A stretch of DNA of 64,000 bases from Parasphingorhabdus sp. (GTDB lineage Bacteria; Pseudomonadota; Alphaproteobacteria; Sphingomonadales; Sphingomonadaceae). The notes below the pieces were generated by a model, which did not search any database, was not told where the DNA came from, and saw only the letters and a list, made by a program, of their open reading frames with translations. Within the stretch, counting starts at the first letter, position 1. Every line of letters starts with the position of its first letter. The DNA lies in assembly GCA_030373505.1 (NCBI GenBank), contig JAUCYS010000009.1:62001-126000 (forward strand). The letters are read 5' to 3'. Below, in pieces: positions 18,666 through 25,900 of this stretch. The translations under genes and the position numbers were made by a program.

Positions 18666-18848
18666 AGACCGAGGGGCTGCGCTCCGAACGGACAGCGTTC
18701 CCGATATTCCTGCCCTTGGGCAGTCTTGTTTGTGGCTGGTGAAGGGCTTGGGGGCCGTCGCACATGGTCAGCGGCTTTTCGCGCTCGTCATGCTCGAGGG
18801 CAGGGCCAGATGATGCCGGGAGCGATATGATCGCGCCGTGATATCAAA
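18666..18848. other. Gene-free stretch after the aldolase gene
   Basis: Together with the terminator and the 67 bases after it, this forms a 302-base interval without a gene. I see no open frame with a ribosome site and no repeat, only short imperfect dyads near 18820-18840. Confidence 0.5.
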
Positions 18849-18900
18849 AAAAAGGGGCGTCTGCCGCTATCGCTCTGGATGCTGGCAGACGCCCCTTTTT
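18849..18900. terminator. Bidirectional rho-independent terminator
   Basis: A 17-base perfect stem made of AAAAAGGGGCGTCTGCC (18849-18865) and its complement (18884-18900) around an 18-base loop. A-runs on the left and T-runs on the right make it work in both directions. It separates the aldolase gene (plus) from the lipoprotein gene (minus). Confidence 0.9.
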
Positions 18901-18967
18901 CGGCTATCTGGCTGAGAAGCTCAAACCGCCTTTTTTCATGCATTTTTCAATGCGAAATAAGCGGAGC

Positions 18968-19243
18968 TTATTCGGTAACGGCTTCTTCTTCGGTTGTTTC
19001 AGCAGCCGTTTCGTCGGTGGTCACCGCATCTTCAGTGGCTTCGGCTGCGTCTGCAGCTGCATCGGTTGCCGTGTCGGCGGCATCAGCGGCTACGTCAGCG
19101 GCGTCCATTGCTTCATCGGCGGCTTCATCAGCAACAGCTGCTGAATCGTCGGCGCTTTCTGCACATGCCGAAAGAGCAGGAATGGCAAGAGCAAGGCTGC
19201 CAGCTACAGCAAGCATTTTGCGAAAGTTTGTTTCCGTCTTCAT
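18968..19243 (-). CDS. Small Ala/Asp/Glu-rich lipoprotein
   Basis: A 91-residue protein with a lipoprotein signal peptide (LAVAGSLALAIPALSAC, lipobox LSAC near residue 27). The mature part is almost entirely Ala, Asp, Glu, Thr and Val in short periodic units (ADEAADEAMDAADVAADAAD), so it is acidic and either disordered or a long helix. AAGGGG precedes the ATG at 19243 at good spacing. The periodicity resembles other alanine-rich small envelope lipoproteins, but there is no C-terminal Lys as in Lpp. The function is unknown. Confidence 0.8.
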   Translation of the reverse strand: MKTETNFRKMLAVAGSLALAIPALSACAESADDSAAVADEAADEAMDAADVAADAADTATDAAADAAEATEDAVTTDETAAETTEEEAVTE

Positions 19244-19412
19244 TAAAATATCCCCTTTGGATGAACTAGACTTTCACCTTTATCTGGAAAGATACGGGCA
19301 TGGCAAGTCTATTTCGTAAATATTGCATTAATCTGGCGGTTCGCGGCGCAATTATCCAATCCCCGTCGGCATGATCTGGTCATTTGCTTTCTTTGGCAGA
19401 TTTTGGCCAAAG

Positions 19413-19826
19413 CTAGCGCTCCACCCCGCGAATCTTGCCCCACTGTCTGGCCATCGTATAGCCCAGATATCCGGTCCCGAAGAGCGCATAGAGCGGTTCG
19501 GGGATGCCGGCTAGATAGGCATTCATGCCGGATGCGATATCGCGAGCGGCCTCCGGACGGAAAGCCGCGATCAGCCCCATCGGAATCGACCAGAGCAGGA
19601 GGAGATACATGACATAGAGGAAGCTGGGGCGCGCCCGGCTGGTCCACGGATCGGCGGATTGCGCTTCGGCCAATATCGCTGACATTTGTACGCGCACCTC
19701 TTCCAGTTCCTGGCTGCCTTCCAGTTTCAGAAGTTCCAGCTTGGCACGATCCCTTGCTTCCTTGTCCGGAATGATTTTGTCTATGATATGGGAAACAGGG
19801 CCAATAAGTGTCGATAGAATGGACAT
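19413..19826 (-). CDS. Holin of the 3TM gene-transfer-release family
   Basis: A 137-residue protein. A charged amphipathic helix (KEARDRAKLELLKLEGSQEL) precedes TSRARPSFLYVMYLLLLWSI and a second hydrophobic block (EPLYALFGTGYLGYTMARQW). This layout, with PWTSRARPxxxY, matches the Pfam family named 'Holin of 3TMs, for gene-transfer release', first tied to the Rhodobacter gene transfer agent. It would permeabilise the inner membrane so that an endolysin reaches the wall. The endolysin gene lies 160 bases upstream on the same strand. No GTA structural gene is in the window. Confidence 0.82.
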   Translation of the reverse strand: MSILSTLIGPVSHIIDKIIPDKEARDRAKLELLKLEGSQELEEVRVQMSAILAEAQSADPWTSRARPSFLYVMYLLLLWSIPMGLIAAFRPEAARDIASGMNAYLAGIPEPLYALFGTGYLGYTMARQWGKIRGVER

Positions 19827-19909
19827 TTCATAAGTCCCCTTCAGGTCTGTCGAAATTCAAAGTTCGTGAAAGTTAGGGCCAAGGAGCGGTTTTCCGAGAA
19901 GAGGGGCAG

Positions 19910-19926
19910 TTCAGACATAGTCTGAA
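19910..19926. promoter_or_regulatory. Perfect 17-base palindrome between endolysin and holin genes
   Basis: TTCAGAC-ATA-GTCTGAA is a perfect 7+3+7 inverted repeat located 84 bases upstream of the holin ATG. A second dyad, TTGAC (19941-19945) with GTCAA (19958-19962), lies just beyond it. This suggests an operator or transcript hairpin giving the holin its own control. The bound protein is unknown, and it is neither a classical LexA nor a CtrA site. Confidence 0.5.
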
Positions 19927-19986
19927 GAGTGCCGCCGTTCTTGACAAACTTTACAATGTCAAAAGCAACTTCGCTCCGGGCGTTTT

Positions 19987-20538
19987 TCATGCGATCCGCT
20001 TGTCCAGCCAGCCGAACAGAAAGGCTTCATTGGCGGAACGTTTTTCGGCAAGTTCTATATAGCGGGCGCCCTGAAGCGCCTCGACGGCCTTCAACAGCAC
20101 CTCTTCGCCTTTGGCACCGCGTCGGCGAAGAAATGCATCCAGCGCCGCCAGAGTCCTTGGACCGATCTTGCGATCCACCGCTATATCATCATAGTCCCGG
20201 CCATTGCGGTTCAGCGCGTTGAGCGCACGCTGCAGGAACAGGGTGGCGGTCCCGCTTCCCATGTTGACGGCGGTGTCGAACAGGTCGGCGGCAAGCGAGG
20301 GGGCAAGCTGTGCTACCCGGTCAAATCCCGGCCGCATCCAATAATTGCGCCTGTAGATGGCTGCCGCTTGCTCGCGCGGGAAATCGCGCATTTCGCCCTC
20401 ATACCCATGGCTTCGTGCGACCGCTTCGGTGATCCCCCATCGCGTGGGACCGCCCCGGTCAGCGGGATGATCGGTAAAGCCGCCTTCCAGAATGATGATC
20501 TTGTCGATCAGATCGTCGACATCGGGAATATTGTGCAT
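19987..20538 (-). CDS. Endolysin, N-acetylmuramidase (glycoside hydrolase 108)
   Basis: A 183-residue peptidoglycan muramidase. The GH108 signature is ILEGGFTDHPADRGGPTRWG with the catalytic Glu in EGGF; the second half (DTAVNMGSGTATLFLQRALN, then GPRTLAALDAFL) is the attached predicted peptidoglycan-binding region. No signal peptide is present, so it depends on a holin for export, and the adjacent 3TM holin supplies this. The same pairing serves as the lysis module of alphaproteobacterial gene transfer agents, usually located apart from the capsid cluster. Confidence 0.88.
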   Translation of the reverse strand: MHNIPDVDDLIDKIIILEGGFTDHPADRGGPTRWGITEAVARSHGYEGEMRDFPREQAAAIYRRNYWMRPGFDRVAQLAPSLAADLFDTAVNMGSGTATLFLQRALNALNRNGRDYDDIAVDRKIGPRTLAALDAFLRRRGAKGEEVLLKAVEALQGARYIELAEKRSANEAFLFGWLDKRIA

Positions 20539-20675
20539 GGGGGAATCGCCTTTCCTTGTTGAGCGGATAATTATAACCTATTTGGTTAGGTGTAGGAAAG
20601 AGGCTACGGCCAGACGTTTCAGACTACGCAATATTGCGTATCGCGCGGTCCCGTACACTGGTCCAGAACACGGCC

Positions 20676-21035
20676 ATGACTTGGAAAACCATTCGCCTTG
20701 AACTGGCCCGAACCGCTGATTATCCCGATGGCTCGTCAGCCCATGCCTATGTCTTTCGCGTTCCGCTGAATGACGAAGGCTTCATTGAACCCGACGCGCT
20801 GAAACAGGCCGAAAAACGACCCGTTGTCCGGCGCTTCTGGCCCGGGGAAGCCGATCAGAGCGGCGTGGTCATTGCCACGCCAAAGGGATGGGCGTTTTCC
20901 TACAAGGTTGGCGATGAGGATGACGAAACCATTTTCCGCCTGAAGGATCATCCGCTGAAAGTCGGAGAATATCTGACGATCACGGAAGCAGATGGCAGCG
21001 ATCTGCCCTTTCGAGTCATCAGCTGTCACGAATAG
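20676..21035 (+). CDS. Conserved hypothetical protein (119 residues)
   Basis: A cytoplasmic, acidic protein from ATG 20676 (MTWKTIRLELARTADYPDGS). It contains an alternating beta pattern (AHAYVFRVPLNDEGFI, GWAFSYKVGDEDDETIF, LKVGEYLTITEADG). I recognise the general look of a small proteobacterial hypothetical family but cannot name it, and no active-site motif is visible. It opens a plus-strand run with a secreted protein and a quinone-reductase-like protein. Confidence 0.75.
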   Translation: MTWKTIRLELARTADYPDGSSAHAYVFRVPLNDEGFIEPDALKQAEKRPVVRRFWPGEADQSGVVIATPKGWAFSYKVGDEDDETIFRLKDHPLKVGEYLTITEADGSDLPFRVISCHE

Positions 21036-21073
21036 CCGTAATAGCCGTAATAGCTGGCCACACAGGAGAGACC

Positions 21074-21709
21074 ATGCCCATCAAAACGAAACTGGCCGGA
21101 TATCTGTCCCTCACGCTACTGGCGCTGACGCTGGCGGGCAGCCCTGCCGCAGCGGAATGCGTGAAAGGGGCCGCGCCTTTGTTTGACCCGTTTGCACCCT
21201 ATAAGGACCCGGGATCGATCATTCACAAGGAAAGCGGCTTTGTATTTCCGGCTTCTGTTGGCGGCTTTCAACGCGAATGTGAAATGACGACCGATTTTTC
21301 CGGCAACAATTTCGAGATCGGATATGTGCGGGATGTGGACGGTCACGAGATTGAAGTCAAAATCACCATGGTCCATCTGGAGCAGCTGAATGCGCAGGAT
21401 CATTATCTGATCGTAAAGCCGGACATATTGTCCCAATATTCGAACCCGACGGTTGTTTCCGAAGGGGATTATCTGGTTCCGGGCCGGCCCGATATTATTG
21501 CCTATCAGGGGATTTTTGACGGGGACAGGGATGGTGTGCCCTGGCATTTCAGCGTGACCGCTCTCGACTATGGATATTGGGATGCGCGTTTGACTGCTTC
21601 CTATCCACAGGAAATCGATGCTGCCGCACAGGCGGCGATTATGGAATTGATCCAGGCATTCCAGTGGCAAACCCCTAGTGCCGAAAATTTTGAGGAACAG
21701 GGATCATGA
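21074..21709 (+). CDS. Secreted hypothetical protein
   Basis: A 211-residue protein with a signal peptide (LAGYLSLTLLALTLAGSPAAA, cleavage near residue 27). The mature part is rich in aromatic and acidic residues (HKESGFVFPASVGGFQRECE, GYVRDVDGHEIEVKITMVHL, DGVPWHFSVTALDYGYWDAR) and is probably beta-structured. No known domain is recognised. It overlaps the following NAD(P)H oxidoreductase gene by ATGA, so the two are co-translated. A short repeat (ATAGCCGTA) lies in the 38 bases upstream. Confidence 0.75.
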   Translation: MPIKTKLAGYLSLTLLALTLAGSPAAAECVKGAAPLFDPFAPYKDPGSIIHKESGFVFPASVGGFQRECEMTTDFSGNNFEIGYVRDVDGHEIEVKITMVHLEQLNAQDHYLIVKPDILSQYSNPTVVSEGDYLVPGRPDIIAYQGIFDGDRDGVPWHFSVTALDYGYWDARLTASYPQEIDAAAQAAIMELIQAFQWQTPSAENFEEQGS

Positions 21710-22293
21710 CACGGATTGCGGTGATTGACGCGCATCCCGACCCCAGTCCCAGCCGTTTTGGCCATGCTCTCGTTGACGCCTATGTCAATGCGGCATCAGC
21801 GGCAGGCCATGAGGTTCGGGAAGTCCGCCTGGCGGGTCACCATATCCCGATTCTGGAAAGCCGCAAGCAATGGCTCGAGGAAGACGTCCCCGCCACCGTC
21901 CGTCCGGGACAGGATGCGATAAAATGGGCGGAGCATATCGTCTTCTATTATCCGTTGTGGATGGGGGACATGCCCGCCTTGCTCAAGGCATTTGTCGAGC
22001 AGGCTTTCCGCCCCAATTTCGCTCTCGATTATGGCGAGGAGGGGAAGCGGCACATGCCGAAGAAACTGCTGGGCGGGCGCTCGGCACGGCTCATTGTCAC
22101 CATGGGCATGCCAGCGCTTTTTTATCGCGCCTATTTTGCTGCCCACAGCGTTCGCAGTTTCGAACGCAACATCCTCAAACTGACCGGCATTGCTCCGGTC
22201 AGCACATCGCTGATCGGCAATGTGGACAGCAGCGAAGGCCATCGCAAACGCTGGCTCAAAAAGATCGCCGCGCACGGGGCCGCTGGGGACTGA
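21706..22293 (+). CDS. NAD(P)H-dependent oxidoreductase, flavodoxin-like fold
   Basis: A 195-residue protein of the NQO1/KefF/MdaB-like family, expected to bind FMN or FAD and reduce quinones with NAD(P)H. The opening VIDAHPDPSPSRFGHALVDA, the core strand HIVFYYPLWMGDMPALLKAF and FRPNFALDYGEEG are typical. It overlaps the upstream secreted protein by 4 bases. Its exact electron acceptor cannot be told from sequence. Confidence 0.87.
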   Translation: MTRIAVIDAHPDPSPSRFGHALVDAYVNAASAAGHEVREVRLAGHHIPILESRKQWLEEDVPATVRPGQDAIKWAEHIVFYYPLWMGDMPALLKAFVEQAFRPNFALDYGEEGKRHMPKKLLGGRSARLIVTMGMPALFYRAYFAAHSVRSFERNILKLTGIAPVSTSLIGNVDSSEGHRKRWLKKIAAHGAAGD

Positions 22294-22408
22294 AGCGCCC
22301 GGTTTCGGAACCCTATCCGTATTAACCCTTATACAGACAGTGATTGCCAGCCGCTATCCTTTCCCCAACCTTCTTTTGAAGAACCGATGTCGAACAGGGA
22401 GACAGTTT

Positions 22409-23221
22409 ATGAAATCCGTGCTGCTATATATTGCCGATGATACCGGCCTTGAGGCCCGCCTCCAGGCGGCGCTGGATCTGACACGGTCGCTGAATGGCCA
22501 TCTCCATTGTCTGCGCACCAATCCCTACGATCCGCAAATGGCTTTTGACGGTGTCACGGGCATGTCGGTGATGTACGATCTCACCAAATTGTCGAACGAA
22601 CTGAACGAAAAGCTGCGCGCCAAGATCGAGCAGCGGCTGGCCGGGGAAGATGTTTCCTGGGACTATAGGGAAGAAAATGCCATGCCTGCGCGCGGACTGT
22701 CCCGGCAATCGGCGCTGGTCGACGTCATGGTTTTGAGCTCCGCCAGTGGCGACAAGGATAATGCGCTGCCGCTGGGGCTTTTGGGTGATGTTTTGTTCAA
22801 TGCGACGGCGCCGGTGGTCGTGCAGCCTGATGCGGTGAAGAAATTTGACGCCTGCGGCCCTGCGCTGGTCGCCTGGAACGGCAGTTTCGAGGCCGGCAAC
22901 GCCTTGCGGGCAGCCGTGCCGTTGCTGAAAATGGCCAGCGATGTGCATATTCTGACGGTGGAAGAAGACAAGGATCACGATCTGCCGCAACTCGCCGCTT
23001 CGGAATATCTTGCCTATCATGGCATCAAATCGGTCATCCACAGCCTGCCCGCGGACGATGGTCCGGTTGAGAGGGTGCTTGTCGGGCAAGCGGACCAGCT
23101 GAACGCCGCATATCTCGTTATGGGTGCCTATGGCCACAGCAGAGCAAGAGAATTTCTGTTCGGCGGTGTCACCCGTAACCTGTTCAAGGACTGTTCGATT
23201 CCATTGGTTGTATCCCACTGA
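22409..23221 (+). CDS. Universal stress protein, tandem UspA domains
   Basis: A 270-residue protein from ATG 22409, with GGGAGA at proper spacing. Two UspA-like halves are seen. The first (KSVLLYIADDTGLEARLQAA) lacks an ATP motif. The second (ACGPALVAWNGSFEAGNALR) ends in VMGAYGHSRAREFLFGGVTR, which matches the Gx2Gx9G(S/T) nucleotide loop. The long upstream extension available in this frame is not coding. Its position beside fixLJ and the cbb3 genes fits a low-oxygen stress role, as for Usp proteins in other FixK/FNR regulons; this is inference. Confidence 0.9.
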   Translation: MKSVLLYIADDTGLEARLQAALDLTRSLNGHLHCLRTNPYDPQMAFDGVTGMSVMYDLTKLSNELNEKLRAKIEQRLAGEDVSWDYREENAMPARGLSRQSALVDVMVLSSASGDKDNALPLGLLGDVLFNATAPVVVQPDAVKKFDACGPALVAWNGSFEAGNALRAAVPLLKMASDVHILTVEEDKDHDLPQLAASEYLAYHGIKSVIHSLPADDGPVERVLVGQADQLNAAYLVMGAYGHSRAREFLFGGVTRNLFKDCSIPLVVSH

Positions 23222-23337
23222 ATGAGCGTGGATCGTCACAGGCAGAAATCATATTTTCTTGTGGCAATCTCTGCATTTTGTGTAGGGTCGCGGCGTTCGC
23301 ACGGAGCGATCGTTCAGCCAAAGGATAGACATCGCCA

Positions 23338-24870
23338 GTGCGTGAAACCAAGGCCTATGACACGAATTTGCAACCCCGTCTGGAATCCGTGCTGTCCCGG
23401 CTGCCGAAATGCGTGATGATTGTCGACCGCCATCTCCGGCACATTAGCTGCGATACTGCCGGCCTGAACATTCTGGGCCTGTCCAGCATCGCAGAATTGC
23501 CGGCGGGTGCTCCCGAGAGCTGTATTGCGCCAGATCACCGCAGCATTTTTCGCGAAGCCTTGGAGCGTGCCTTTAATGCACGCTCAGGCCAGCGGCTGAT
23601 TCCGATTGAGGTGCAAATCGAGCGACCGGATGGCCGTCCCATGTTGGCAGAATGTTATATGGACGCGCTGGCCAATCCCGGCGGTAAAATTGAAAGCGTG
23701 CTGATCAGTTTTCAGGACGTCCGGGCGCTCAACAATGCCGAAAGCAAAATGGGCCAGGCGAATTCGATTTTGAAATCCATTCTGAAGACCGTGCCCGATG
23801 CCATGGTGGTGATTGACGAAGCCGGGCTGGTGAGCTCTTTCAGCGCCACAGCCGAGGAAATGTTTGGCTATAGCCAGGAAGAGATCATCGGTCAGAATGT
23901 CAAAATCCTGATGCCAAACCCCTACAGGGATGCCCATGACGGCTATATTCAGCGCTATATGCAGACCGGTGAGCAGCGGATTATCGGTATCGGGAGAACC
24001 GTCGTTGGCTGCAAGAAGGACGGCACGACCTTTCCGATCCAGCTTGAAGTCGGCGAAGCCAAGATCGGTGACCATCGATATTTTACCGGATTCATCGTCG
24101 ATCTGACCGAGAAGAAGCGGACGGAAGCCGAACTGCAGTCGCTGCAGGCGGATCTGGCCCATGCCTCGCGCCTGAGCGCGGTCGGTACGCTGGCATCCTC
24201 GCTGGCGCATGAAATCAACCAGCCGCTGACCGCCATCGCCAATTATCTGTCCGCTGCCCGAGATATGATGGAGGGCGATCTGTCCGAAAACCGGGAATTC
24301 TTGCGCGAGGCGCTGGAGGAAAGCGTGGCCGAGAGCCTGCGGGCAGGGACCATCGTCCGGCGACTGCGGGAATTTGTGTCGCGCGGCGAGATCAACCGGC
24401 AGGTGCTGTCGCTTGCCCAGCTGGTGCAGGATGCGACGGTTCTGGGCACGATCGGAGTGCAGGAAAAAGGCGTCCAGTTCTCGATCGATATCGCGCCGGA
24501 TACCAATCATGTATTTGTCGATCGGGTCCAGATTCAGCAGGTGATGGTCAATCTGATGCGCAACGCCATCGAGTCGATGGCGGAAAGCCCGGAAAAAAAA
24601 CTGCATATCGGTGTGCGGACAGTCGATGATGATATGGTTGAAATAGCGGTTTCGGACACGGGCAGCGGCATAGATCAGGAGCTGGGGGACAGGATTTTCG
24701 ACCCGTTTGCCAGCACCAAGGGAGATGGTATGGGGCTCGGCCTCTCGATATGCCGTACGATTATCGAATCGCACGGGGGCTCAATCCGTGCGGAACCCAA
24801 TCCGGGAGGAGGCACCATATTCCGGGTCACCCTGGAAAAGGCAACGCAGGAGCAAGATGATGAGCAGTGA
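23338..24870 (+). CDS. fixL: Oxygen-sensing PAS histidine kinase FixL
   Basis: A 510-residue kinase from a GTG at 23338 with AAAGGA upstream. The first PAS-like region (about residues 15-130) is followed by a haem PAS domain (about 143-262) that carries His200 in YRDAHDGYI and Arg220 in RIIGIGRTV. These correspond, even in numbering, to the haem ligand and ligand-gating Arg of Bradyrhizobium FixL. HisKA has phospho-acceptor His292 in [11 protein letters not shown] and HATPase boxes are N (NLMRNAIES), G1 (DTGSGI) and G2 ([10 protein letters not shown]). It has no membrane segment, so it is soluble. It overlaps fixJ. I infer that it responds to low oxygen and controls the neighbouring cbb3 oxidase genes. 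Confidence 0.93.
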   Translation: MRETKAYDTNLQPRLESVLSRLPKCVMIVDRHLRHISCDTAGLNILGLSSIAELPAGAPESCIAPDHRSIFREALERAFNARSGQRLIPIEVQIERPDGRPMLAECYMDALANPGGKIESVLISFQDVRALNNAESKMGQANSILKSILKTVPDAMVVIDEAGLVSSFSATAEEMFGYSQEEIIGQNVKILMPNPYRDAHDGYIQRYMQTGEQRIIGIGRTVVGCKKDGTTFPIQLEVGEAKIGDHRYFTGFIVDLTEKKRTEAELQSLQADLAHASRLSAVGTLASSLAHEINQPLTAIANYLSAARDMMEGDLSENREFLREALEESVAESLRAGTIVRRLREFVSRGEINRQVLSLAQLVQDATVLGTIGVQEKGVQFSIDIAPDTNHVFVDRVQIQQVMVNLMRNAIESMAESPEKKLHIGVRTVDDDMVEIAVSDTGSGIDQELGDRIFDPFASTKGDGMGLGLSICRTIIESHGGSIRAEPNPGGGTIFRVTLEKATQEQDDEQ

Positions 24871-25492
24871 GCGGCTGGTCTATGTGGTTGACGATGATGA
24901 TTCCGTCCGGCGGTCGGCAACCTTCATGCTGCGCCACGCGGGCTTCAAGGTGCACCCGGTGGAATCCGGGGTGGCCTTTCTAAAACTGGCAAAAGGCGCG
25001 GAACGGGGCTGCGTGCTACTCGACGTGCGGATGCCAGACATGGACGGCCTGCAGGTGCAGCAGCAGATGATCAGCGACGGTATCGACATGCCGGTGGTGA
25101 TCCTGACCGGGCACGGCGATGTCGAGATAGCGGTGCAGGCGATGCGAGCCGGCGCGATCAATTTCCTCGAAAAGCCCTATGAGAAAGAAGCGCTGATCGG
25201 CGCGATGGAAGAGGCGTTTGTGCGTCTGGAAAATAGCGAGCTGAAGGAAATGGCTGCCTCCGAGGCGAAGGTGCGGCTGGCCTGTTTGACCGGACGGGAA
25301 CAGGATGTTCTCGAGGGCCTGATGGCGGGATATCCCAACAAGACCATCGCCTATGATCTCGGCATTTCGCCGCGTACCGTCGAAATCTACCGGGCCAATA
25401 TGATGGAAAAACTGCGCGTGCGCAGTCTGGCGGAAGCGCTGCGGATCGGATTTGCCGCCGAAGACCTTCAAGAACAGGACAGCGGCGACTAG
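24860..25492 (+). CDS. fixJ: Response regulator FixJ
   Basis: A 210-residue two-domain regulator. Receiver: acidic pocket DDDD near residue 11-14, phospho-Asp55 in [11 protein letters not shown], Thr in VVILTGHGD and Lys in EKPY. Output: a LuxR-type helix-turn-helix in [42 protein letters not shown] at 24848 favours the second of two adjacent ATGs (24860), overlapping the end of fixL. It is convergent with the cbb3 operon, leaving only 13 bases to the last gene there. It is expected to activate microaerobic genes when phosphorylated by FixL. Confidence 0.93.
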   Translation: MSSERLVYVVDDDDSVRRSATFMLRHAGFKVHPVESGVAFLKLAKGAERGCVLLDVRMPDMDGLQVQQQMISDGIDMPVVILTGHGDVEIAVQAMRAGAINFLEKPYEKEALIGAMEEAFVRLENSELKEMAASEAKVRLACLTGREQDVLEGLMAGYPNKTIAYDLGISPRTVEIYRANMMEKLRVRSLAEALRIGFAAEDLQEQDSGD

Positions 25493-25505
25493 GGGCGCGG
25501 GTCTG

Positions 25506-25751
25506 CTATCGGTTTCTGACCGGCTTCTTGCGGTTCAGGCAGGCATGACAGGGCTTGGCGCAATGATCGTCGCGCTGGTCGCCATTGTTGCTATCGACCG
25601 GAATGGTCACGCTGCGCACCGCCCCATCGGCTGAACAGACGGGGATCTGCATCCCCGATGAGCTGGCCGAGAGCGGCATCGAGGCGAGCGGCAGCGCGAC
25701 CATCGCTATGATCCACTGGCTGCGCCGCGAATGCCGGATTGCGATGATCAT
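25506..25751 (-). CDS. Small Cys-rich exported protein, DUF2946-like, end of cco operon
   Basis: An 81-residue protein from ATG 25751, which overlaps the stop of ccoS (ATGA). It has a hydrophobic N-terminal segment (SQWIIAMVALPLASMPLSAS), consistent with a signal or anchor. The exported part has VCSADGAVRSV and a C-terminal HCAKPCHACLNRKK. The pattern of one Cys followed by a late HC-x3-C-x2-C resembles DUF2946 proteins often found with copper genes. I infer metal (copper) handling in oxidase assembly from the motif and from the operon position after the copper ATPase ccoI and ccoS. The gene can be opened further upstream (to 25940), but only across ccoS. Confidence 0.72.
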   Translation of the reverse strand: MIIAIRHSRRSQWIIAMVALPLASMPLSASSSGMQIPVCSADGAVRSVTIPVDSNNGDQRDDHCAKPCHACLNRKKPVRNR

Positions 25752-25900
25752 GGTTGCTCGTCTTCCTCGTTGATCAATATGCGCCGGGCGGCACCGTCGA
25801 GATCTTCGAACTGGTCGTTGCGGATCGCCCAGAAAAAGACCGCCAGACCACAAAGGCCCATCAGCAGCGCGACCGGGATCAGGATTGCCAGCCCGCTCAT
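25748..25900 (-). CDS. ccoS: cbb3 oxidase assembly protein CcoS
   Basis: A 50-residue membrane protein, below common length cut-offs. It begins MSGLAILIPVALLMGLCGLA, then FFWAIRNDQFEDLDGAARRI, which is the CcoS signature (FxWAxxxxQFDDLxGxAxRIL). CcoS is needed for haem/copper maturation of the cbb3 oxidase. It overlaps ccoI (start ATG at 25900 over the ccoI stop) and the DUF2946-like gene, each by 4 bases. Confidence 0.93.
   Translation of the reverse strand: MSGLAILIPVALLMGLCGLAVFFWAIRNDQFEDLDGAARRILINEEDEQP

Noticed and set aside
19987-20538. Prophage remnant
   Set aside because: Only endolysin and holin are present, with no integrase, portal, capsid or repressor gene within reach; a GTA lysis module explains the pair better.
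20557-20579. Sequence resembling the lac operator (TTGTTGAGCGGATAATTATAACC)-like core
   Set aside because: Partial match to GAGCGGATAA only, upstream of an endolysin gene in an alphaproteobacterium; no LacI-type regulator or sugar operon nearby. Likely coincidence.
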